NCBI RefSeq assembly: GCF_011386835.1
Contig: NC_088804.1
Span: 38,365,549-38,429,548, forward strand
Source: Chrysemys picta bellii
Lineage: Eukaryota; Chordata; Testudines; Emydidae
Direction of reading: 5' to 3'
Length of the DNA stretch: 64,000 nucleotides
Part shown: one piece after another, positions 56,201 to 64,000 of the stretch
Numbering within the stretch: the stretch's first letter is position 1
Layout: every line of letters begins with the position of its first letter
Made by a program: the position numbers and the translations under genes
The notes under the pieces: generated by a model
What the model was told of the DNA's origin: nothing
What the model saw: only the letters and a program-made list of their open reading frames with translations
The model's database searches: none

Positions 56201-56573
56201 AAGAAGTAAGACTGAGTGGACTTGTAGGCTCTAAAGTTTTACATTGTTTTATTTTTGAATGCAGTTTTTTTTAACATAATTCTACATTTGTAAGTTCAAC
56301 TTTTCATGATAAAGAGATTGCACTACAGTACTTGGGTGAGATGAATTGAAAAAATACAATTTTTTTGTTTTTTACAGTGCAAATATTTGTAATCAAAAAG
56401 AAATATAAAGTGAACACTGTACACTTCGTATTCTGTGTTGTAATTGAAATTAATATATTTGAAAATGTAGTAAACATCCAAAAATATTCAAAATATATGG
56501 TATTCTATTGTTCTTTAGCAGCTTGATTAATCGCGATTAATTTTTTTAATCGCTTGACAGCCTTACAAATAAC

Positions 56574-58196
56574 CTCTCAGGCTGCTTCCATCCCAGAATG
56601 CACCTTGCCATCAGATCCTCCAGAGCTGAGAAATGATCCTCTAGTTCCTTACATATGGAAAGTACATTAATACAAGGTAACTGGGTAGGATTTTTCAACT
56701 GAAAGGCTATGAATGGGCCTTTTGCCATCTGCTTTTGAAAATTCCACCCACTCTCTGTTTCCATTAATAACAGAGTAGGACTTTCCAAAGCAGTCACCAT
56801 TAATCTGACGGTGCTGCAATTGAAGACAACCCGCTGGAAGCAGAGAAAGGCCAACACTGGGCACTTTGCAAAATTCTACGAAGCAAGAGAGCTGCCCTTT
56901 GTCAGTCCAACTAAGTGAGCTTTGAATGCCAAGCATTTCACTAGCTGTGGATTGTGTTAGATGTAATGTGTTTTATTATTGTTGTTGTTGTTGTTGTTTC
57001 CTATGCTGCAATTCCCTAGTGTTTCTGCCAAGATGTTTTCTTTCATAACATTCCCACAAACCGTTAGTAAGTATTTTAAGCTCAAAGTTTCAATAACTGT
57101 ATAACTTTTTTTTAAGTTCATCCTTCCTTTTTGCAAAATGTATTGTAGTTTTGTACACACAGAAATAGGGGGGTAAGGAGAGTCCATTGATGGTGTCTAT
57201 CATTAAAATTCTGATTAGGACATATTTCTATGTCATCTAATTCAGAATGTAACAGATAAAAAAAAACATGAACAAGAAGCGATAAGTGCTTGGCTTAGCT
57301 CTCATTAAGAGTTATACAGATTGAATGTCGGGGACAGTTTGCATTCTTCTTATGCCAGCTTCTACAGGGAATGGACAGAGGTTAGAAAAATTGCAGTTAT
57401 AAAAGCATCATTTTCTTTGCTATCTGAAGCATCAATTGTATTGGTCAGTGCTTCTCACCCTTGGGATCATGGGTCTAACCTGAGCTGTGAAGGTGTTTTC
57501 TGGGGATTTCAGGGTGTTTTACAGAACGATTCATGCTTCTTAAAAAATGTTTCTAGCCCTTGAGTTGCAAAGGAATAGTGCTGGATGTAAACAGACGAAC
57601 TAATCCGGTTTAGTGAATGCATAGCCATGAGGAACGTACACTAAATGAAAAGTATTAAGAGAAGCATACTGAGGGCCATCCATATTCCTCAATAGTTCAT
57701 GTAAATATGCAAAGCCGCATCCCCTTTGGTATTGGTGGACTTGCTCTTGTATCAAGATGCACTTGGTTTATACAGAAGTTTGATGATATCGTCTGTTTTG
57801 GTGTGAGTGATTTAATAGGTTTATCAGACCTTGTTAGTGCTTTTTGTTACTTCAGTCAAAAACCTTGTTGTATATTTAAACATATGACCATACTACATAG
57901 GTACTCAGATCCCACAGTGAAATGAATAAACAGACAGACCTTTGTGACTTATTTGGACCCAATATTACATGGCTGGACAAACAGCGCAAAAGTCAATCTT
58001 GAATCTTTGTGAAGCCAAGAGAACAGTATATAGAGAACATGACAAATGAAGTCCAGCATCAATCCTTGGCAGACAATGCTGCTGACATCCCGACGTGACA
58101 AAGCACTCTAGAATGCGCTGAATTTTAAGCGTGTGAGATGTCTGAATGGAAGGCAGGGAAGTGAATGGGAACTTTGCCTGAGTCAGGACTGAGTAA
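56574..58196. other. No gene seen
   Basis: About 1.6 kb without a supported gene. A (TTG)n run is listed separately. Confidence 0.4.
56973..56998 (+). repeat. (TTG)n microsatellite
   Basis: It contains ttattattgttgttgttg and onward, about eight imperfect trinucleotide units. Confidence 0.9.
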
Positions 58197-58199
58197 AAA

Positions 58200-59695
58200 C
58201 TAAGGGGCTATGGACATGGGGAGGTTTTTGTGGAGTATGTTTGTGCATAGAAGCTTTTGGGAAATAACTAATACAAAGTGCATCCACAGGCTAGCTTTAG
58301 CCTACTTCCCTTTGAATCATTGTATCCACACAGTACTGAGGGTTTTTTTTTTTTCAATAAGTGCTCAACATTCTGGGCCGGTTTCCTGTGGCGCATCGTC
58401 CTGCTGTAGGCTCTATGCATGCTGGGATTATTCTCGTTGTGTGTTGTGGGATACCTACTGGAAGCCACTGGAATTCTGGGATTTGGGGTCAGCAAGCAAA
58501 ATCCCATGATTCCTCTCCTGAAATCCAATAATTCATCTTTTTTTATTTTATTTTATTTCATTGGTGAGCCAGCACCATTTCCAAGCTGCTGTGAGCCCGC
58601 ATGCAGGGAACACTGCTGTACACTGTGTTCCTGCCATCATGCATAAGCAGAGGCTGTGCTTGTATTTGCAGTCCTACAGCCAGATGGGTTTTAGCTGTGG
58701 AGGTCAGCCACTGTGCCGCCCAGCTGATTTGGGTAGAAAAGGAGGAGGAGGAAATCAAGCAGCTACTGGTGGATGAACTTTTCCTGGAGCAACTTCACGC
58801 AGTGGAGCATCATTTCTGGGCCTGGGGAAAAGGTGGGTAAGGATAGTGACGCAGAACTGGGAGGATCAGGGGTGGCAATTAGAATTTCAGGATGACAAAA
58901 GCCACTTTCCTAGAGATCTGTGCAGAGCTCACCGGGGTGATGCAGGGGAGGAACCCTCATATGAGATGTCTCCTTAGCATGGAGAAGCATGTGGCCACTG
59001 CCGTCTGGAAGCTCGCCATCCGCTATTGCTACGACCTGTAGTTTGGAGTTGGTAGATCAACTGTCAGAGCTGCTGTCAGGGAGGTGTGTGTCGCCATAAA
59101 GAGGGTGCTGATACCCTAGGTCATAAAGCTTGGCAATTCACAGGATGTTAAAGATGGATTTGCCTGGCTGGGGTTCCCAGATCATATCCAGGCCATAGAT
59201 GGAGCTCATGTTCCTAGTCTTTGCCCCAGACACCAGGCCTCAGAGTTCATAAACAGGGATATTTCTCCATGGTGCAACAAAGCCTGCTTGATGACTATGG
59301 CAGGTTCACTAATATTAATGGTGGTGTCTGGAAAGGTCCATGATGCCAGGATCTTTAGAAACTTAGACATGCAATGCGAGAGGAAACATTAGCTGCCAGG
59401 ACTAATATGGACATTAAGGGTGTAGTGATTCCCTGTCTGTATGGGGGACCCAGCTTACCCTTGGCATCCCTGGCTTATGAAGCCTTTTGCTCGACACTTG
59501 TACAGGGGAAAAGGACCTGTTTAACTTTACCCTGAGTAGCTCAGAGTGGCAATAGTGGGTGCACCTGGAGAGGCTGAAATGCATCGTGCCGAGGCTGCAG
59601 GCTGCTGTAGGGTATCTGCCTCATGCTATAACCGCTTGCTGCATTTTGCAAGGGAGCGAGTAAGGACCGTGGGATTTGTCCGTTAAATTGCTTGA
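58200..59695 (+). mobile_element. Harbinger DNA transposon relic (about 1.5 kb)
   Basis: The left edge reads taagggg and then ctatggacatggggagg, that is a TAA target followed by a Harbinger/Chompy-like start. It contains the transposase pseudogene below. The right end is not clear: ttaaattgcttg at about 59684 may be the target, and a CR1 follows at 59728. It may be a relative of the autonomous partner of the Chompy-type MITEs at 8254 and 26764. Confidence 0.6.
58601..59640 (+). pseudogene. HARBI1-like Harbinger transposase pseudogene
   Basis: All matching segments lie in one frame. The N-terminal part has VEKEEEEIKQLLVDELFLEQ. A helix-turn-helix-like segment follows (HVATAVWKLAIRYCYDL, then FGVGRSTVRAAVREV). 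The DDE_4 core has GFPDHIQAIDGAHV, with the first catalytic Asp codon at 59198-59200, and later KVHDARIFRNLDM, the family's vHDaRvFr block (His codon at 59339). In-frame stops occur at 59039-59041 (TAG) and 59117-59119 (TAG), with another near 59389. The third catalytic region is eroded. In Harbinger transposons this protein cuts and joins DNA with a Myb-like partner, which is not seen here. It is certainly inactive. Confidence in the family is good; the 5' start of the coding part is uncertain. Confidence 0.8.
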
Positions 59696-59852
59696 ATCTC
59701 ACATGGCAATGGGCACTAGGTGGAAATATAGAATTATAGAAATGAAGGCCTGGAAGGGACTTCAAGAGGTCATCTAATTCATCCCCTTGTGCTGGCAGGT
59801 GCTTCTTAAAAACCAACAATGATGGGCCTTCCACAGCCTCCCTTGGTAATCT

Positions 59853-61551
59853 GTGTGACGCTGACAGACCAGGTGCCCGCTCATGCCAAAGCCCCGAGGC
59901 GTCACTGAACGCTGACAAATGCACAGCTGGAAACCAGTCTGACTCTCCCGTGTGTTAGCATTGTTCAAACAGCTATTAGATGTGTTTCGTGTTCAGCCTT
60001 CATGAGATGCTTGTGAGTTGCTGCCTGCGTTACTCTCACTTGCAATATCTGTATCTCATGTTATAGGGTAATATTTCAGTGTTTGCTCTATACCCCACCC
60101 CCCACCGTCAGGAGAGAAGCATTACCCAGTGTGAGATGCTAGCTTCCTACAAGAGGTGTCACCTCTTGTACCACAAACGAAGGTCTATAGACACCGGACG
60201 AATCATTGTGTAACATCAAGGGACAAGAAGCTTTGTTGATTGTTCCCCCTACACCCATGAAGAGGGGATGTGCACAAACCCTCCTCCCATCACAGTTTGA
60301 ACTCTGGGGGGAGGGAATAAAAATCCCTGACCAAAAGGATCTGGATCACCGTGCTGCTTGGAATTTGGAAAGGGCAAAAGTTCTAAGCTTAAGATCCCTT
60401 GATCCCCAAGCGGCTTAGCCCTAGAGAACATAGAGAGCTTGCATATGACAGCAGCTCCTATTATCTTTTGGAACCCACGCCTGTAGCTCATTTGTGTGGG
60501 TATGTTTACCTGCTTTAACCTTGTAAATAACTCATTTCTGGGGGGAGGGATAGCTCAGTGGTTTGAGCATTGGTCTGCTAAACTCAGGGTTTTGTGAGTT
60601 CAATTCTTCAGAGGGCCATTTAGGGATCTGGGGCAAAATCAGTACTTGGTCCTGCTAGTGAAGGCAGGGTGCTGGACTCAATGACCTTTCAAGGTCCCTT
60701 CTAGTTCTAGGAGATAGGATATCTCCATTTTTCCTACTTAATAAATCTTTAGTTAGTTTATTACAGGATTGGCTACAAGCGTTGTCTCTGATACGAGATC
60801 TAGGATACGAGTGACCTGGGATAAGTCACTCGTCCTTTGGGACTGGGAGTAACCTGAATATTGCTGTGATTTTTGGTCTAAGGGACCATCTATTACAAAG
60901 GCAGGCTTGCCTGGGTGGCAAGATAGACGGGAGTGCCCAAGGGGACTGTCTGTGACTCCATGTTAAAGCTGTTGGTGTTTGAGGAGTTCACACTTGATAT
61001 TTGGTTGGTGAAATCTAAGCACAGAGCACACAACCAGTTTGGGGTTTGTACCCTGGTTTGTAATAGTCTGCCCCGAGGTTGGCACCCACGTTCATGAGCC
61101 ACTCCAGACAGCTTGACAACCTGTTCCGGTGTGTGGCCGGGTTCTGCTGGAGAAGCCCTTAATCAGCTCCTACCACTCCAGCCCAATCTGGGAGAATGGA
61201 TTGGGGCTGGGTGAACCGCCCTATTTTTGCCTAGTAACTGACCACACCTGCCAGCCTCATTAGCAGGAGCTACAAGGCTGGAAGGAAGTGAGAAAAAGGG
61301 GGGGTGAAGACTGACAGCGGGAGGTCAGGCTCAGAGGGAGTAGGAGCCTCCTAGCCTGTTGCTGGCTAGGCCTGTGGTAGGCCAAGCAGTTGTAAATCTC
61401 TATATAGTTGGAAACTGGTGGTGGGAAACTGATCACGAATAAAGAACATGGGTGTTGCACCAGACGGAAGTGTCCCTGATTCACAGAGGAGAGGGGCCAA
61501 GGGGCTGAATCCGGAGGGGTGCAGTGTGAACCCCGTTACAAAGTGCTAACT
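59853..61551 (+). mobile_element. LTR-retroelement sequence inserted in CR1, probably two LTRs
   Basis: No internal genes are visible, so these look like solo LTRs. A first unit (about 59853-61110) has an aataaa at 60740-60745, just after a SINE insertion, and the U5-like block ggaccatctattacaaaggc. A second (about 61115-61551) has tatata at 61401-61406, aataaa at 61438-61443 and ends ccccgttaca. Clean TSDs were not found. Class (ERV-like or Gypsy-like) is from memory only. Confidence 0.45.
60540..60733 (+). mobile_element. tRNA-derived SINE (Cry type), type-1 tail, inside LTR
   Basis: The A box is gggagggatagctcagtgg, the B-box region gttttgtgagttcaattc, and the tail gaggtaggatatctccattt-like (gagataggatatctcc). 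It is nearly full length and lies just upstream of the LTR's aataaa. Confidence 0.85.
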
Positions 61552-61855
61552 ATCTTTAGCATTAGAAAGTTTTTCCAAACATCTAAGCTAAATCTCTCTT
61601 GCTGCAAATTAAGCCCATTACTTCTTGTCCTACCTTCAGTGGACAGGAAAAACAATTGATCACCATCCTCTTTATAACATATTTGAAGACTGTTACCAGG
61701 TTCCCCTCAGTCTTCTTTTCTCAAGACTAAACATGCCCCATTTTTTTAACTTTTCCTCATCGGTCTGATTTTCTAAAGGTTGCATCATTTTTGTCACTCT
61801 CCTCTGGACTCTCACCAGTTTGTCCACATCTTTCCTAAAGTGCGGCACCAACTGT

Positions 61856-63254
61856 ATATGGAAAAATAAATCAGCATTTCAGATCACCAGTGCTTAATGC
61901 TTAACAACCCCCTAAATATTATACTAGGCCTACTGAACAGATAATACAGCAGAGAAAAACCCTTTAACATAATACTGAGTCCTGATCAGGGAGCCAGTCA
62001 GAAAATAAAAATTAAGTGATCTAGACAGCAAAAATACTGCAGAAAAGTTGATATTTTAGGTGATTTCTCCAATCAAGCAGAACTAATCATGGGCTGTCCC
62101 CACCTTCGAGCAGCACACATTGTTATCTCACACTTCTCTAGCGTGCTTCCTGTCTTCACCTTGTTTAAGTGCTATTGTCAAAGACAGCCCACAAATGTTT
62201 CCCAAGAGGGCAATGTTTTTTTCTCTCACTGCTAAAGAATTGAGACATATTTCTAGAATGTTTTCTTGTTCCATGAGGACTGGGTGTTAACTTTAATAGC
62301 TACAATTAAAGGTGAGATGATCTAGTAACACTTACTCATTTCCACCAGCACCTTACTCCGAGTAGTCCTATTGAAGTTCATGAAACCATTCAAAGCAAGC
62401 GTACGGGTATCAGAATAGGGTGCCAAGTGAAACTTGAGCTAATTGTTCTGCCTAGTGGGAGGTGGTTTTATTTTTTTTTATCTAAAAAGCTTTACTATTT
62501 AAATGCAGTTTCTTCTGCATCACGTCATGGTTGAAGGCCCAAAATAGGCCATGATGAATGTACGGAAATGCCTCCAATTCCTTGATTTGTTCCAGTGGTT
62601 TTAGAAATGTGGGGGGGGGGCTGTCTAATGGTCTTAATGTGCACCCCAAAATGGAAAATAGTCTTTAAATTCCATTTTTAAAGGGTAATTTCTTGTTTCG
62701 TACTCCCTCGTGACTGAGAGGGAGGTTGGGGGAGGTTTTCAGATAGGAACATTTTCATTAAGGAACAAAAATGCTCTTTTCACACAGACCTTCCTCATAG
62801 ACAAAACCCGAGGGAAGCAAGAACACAGCGGGTGTGAGAAAGGGTTGTTTCTGAATAACATGTTTTTCAGTGTTTTCCTTGTGATGTCAGAAGCCTTTTA
62901 TAAAGACCATTAGGGCTCAATTCTGGTCCCATTGACATCAATGACAAAACTCACATTGACTTCAGTGGGGTCAAGATTTCACCCCAGATTCTCATATGGC
63001 ACAGGGATTACCTGTGATGTGCATGGACAGTGATGTTATAGAAGGGCACTACAGCCAAGCCCTCTTTATCAACTATTCGCCTTGAATTACTCAAGTGGAT
63101 GATTCTTTGAAGCAAATGTGACTGAAACATGATGGTGCTAAACTAGACAAGCCCAGGATCTATCAAACTATTAGGAAATTTATTGAGTTCTAGATATTGC
63201 TGAGAAATACACAATGTATGCTTTAACAGCCAGTTGGGAGCCCAGAATTCATAT
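61856..63254. other. No gene; old-repeat trace
   Basis: No gene is supported. About 62905-63000 carries cattgacttcagtggggtca, the very old motif also seen near 2520. A G9 run lies near 62612. Confidence 0.4.
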
Positions 63255-63460
63255 GTGGATGTCTAAAGTTAGACCCTGCATCTCCATTTAGGCCTCCAAA
63301 GATGGGCACTTTGACACCTAAAGTAGGCTTCAATGCACCCAACTTAGCATTTATGGGAGTGATTTTGAAATGCACCTAGAGGAAGGCAGCACCCATTTCT
63401 CATTGAAAACCAATGGCAGTTAAAGGCCTAAATCTCTTAAGTGCTTTTAAAAAGAAATCA
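63255..63460. repeat. Old TTAGGC-type repeat, decayed
   Basis: It contains atttaggcctccaaagatgg, catttctcattgaaaaccaa and ggcctaaatctcttaagtgc, like the block at 12712-12910. Confidence 0.35.
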
Positions 63461-63774
63461 CACCCTAGAATGAGTGATCCAACCTTTTCAGTGCTGTGGG
63501 ATGGATGCTAGTTTTGGGGCACGTTCATGGGCCACATACAGAAATACGTGCTGTACAAAATGGCGTCCTCCATGTGGCGTGACCTCACACATACGGTGCA
63601 TGCAAGGTCACGCTGTGCAGAGGATGCCATTTTGTGAGCTTGCATGGAGGATACCATTTTGTAGAGCAGTCTGCTGGCGGGGCAGATGCATTTGGGGGCT
63701 GGTGGAAGTCTCCCATAGGTCGAATCAGGCTTGCAGGCTGCTGGCAGAGCAACCCACCTCTCATAGTATTCATT
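63461..63774. other. No gene; short internal inverted repeats
   Basis: It contains caaaatggcgtcctcc (about 63557) and its near-complement ggatgccattttg (63622-63634), followed by a second copy, ggataccattttg (63649-63661). It may be a small fold-back repeat. Confidence 0.35.
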
Positions 63775-63925
63775 ATTAGTAGTGTTATTTATTTGTTTCT
63801 ATTGCGGTAGTGACCAGGCACCACAATCATGGACCAGGACCCAGTTGTACCAGGCGCTGTACACACATACAACAAAAACACAGCCCCTGCTCTAGAGGGC
63901 TTATAATCTAAATAGCCCTCATTAA
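63775..63925 (-). repeat. Old interspersed repeat (unnamed), minus copy
   Basis: It contains ttgcggtagtgaccaggcac, ggaccaggacccagttgtac, caggcgctgtacacacatac and gggcttataatctaaatag. A well preserved copy of the family at 6945. Confidence 0.55.
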
Positions 63926-64000
63926 TCCTGTTCATTTATTTTAGCAATTGACACCTGGTGGAGTTTAGACTGGATGACTAATTATTGCTGTACTTAAAGG

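Larger units (their letters stand above)
54574..56573. mobile_element. hAT transposon with inverted duplicated ends, 1984 bp
   Basis: The element at 54582-56565 has termini tagggctttcaattaatcg and cgcttgacagcctta. The 8-bp TSD caaataac is exact at 54574-54581 and 56566-56573. The left ~1 kb is an inverted copy of the right ~0.6 kb, so the transposase C-terminal exon occurs twice, facing outwards. A MITE (54714-55047) has entered the left half. It cannot encode an active transposase. Confidence 0.92.
59728..61855 (-). mobile_element. CR1 LINE 3' part split by LTR sequence
   Basis: The left piece at 59728-59852 has tagaattatagaaatgaagg and cacagcctcccttggtaat. The right piece at 61552-61855 has aagtttttccaaacatctaa, cttgtcctaccttcagtgg and gtccacatctttcctaaagt. 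They are adjacent in intact CR1 copies, so one CR1 was interrupted by 1.7 kb. Confidence 0.75.

Noticed and set aside
60540..60745. SINE supplying the LTR polyadenylation signal
   Set aside because: The aataaa at 60740 lies just past the SINE end and belongs to the host LTR as far as I can tell.

Overview
No protein-coding gene of the host could be supported in this 64 kb window. It is vertebrate, intergenic or intronic DNA built from layers of transposable elements. The repeats point to a turtle, most likely a cryptodire. Seven near-complete tRNA-derived SINEs carry an A box (tagctcagtggtttgagc) and a B box (gagttcaatcc), as in the tortoise pol III/Cry SINEs, with CR1-like 3' tails. Several turtle/bird-type CR1 LINEs, amniote MIR relics, hAT MITEs and Chompy/Harbinger-type MITEs accompany them. 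All family names come from memory and pattern; no database search was run, so many borders are approximate unless a target-site duplication (TSD) is quoted.

Layout. 1-12 kb: a SINE inside a Penelope-like repeat, AT-rich MITE copies, a 175-bp hAT element, Chompy-type fold-back elements and old repeats. 12-24 kb: MIR relics, a 211-bp palindromic retroelement dimer, a 32-bp poly-G run, four short TIR elements with exact TSDs, a possible conserved non-coding block near 18 kb, and a minus-strand CR1. 24-40 kb: a MIR split by a Chompy-type MITE, a CR1 split by a 781-bp hAT element, a second palindromic dimer, a 632-bp fold-back element, a 2.1-kb CR1 split by a GC-rich insert, and a third palindrome. 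40-54 kb: a 1.24-kb hAT element containing a 300-bp hAT MITE, further CR1s, a mariner-like MITE, and a CR1 split by a fourth palindromic dimer. 54-64 kb: a 1.98-kb hAT transposon with two inverted copies of its transposase 3' end and a nested fold-back MITE, a HARBI1-like Harbinger transposase pseudogene, and LTR sequence holding a SINE and itself splitting a CR1.

The most interesting signal is a set of four short inverted dimers at about 14.8, 32.4, 39.5 and 51.9 kb. Each is two head-to-head copies of a Penelope-like repeat, flanked by one direct repeat of 9-14 bp. Each therefore looks inserted as a ready-made palindrome. In every dimer one arm has a longer 3' end than the other, and the centres lie at or near a hammerhead-ribozyme-like core (CTGAAGA, stem, GAAA, short hairpin). 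Nested insertions throughout allow a relative dating of the families.
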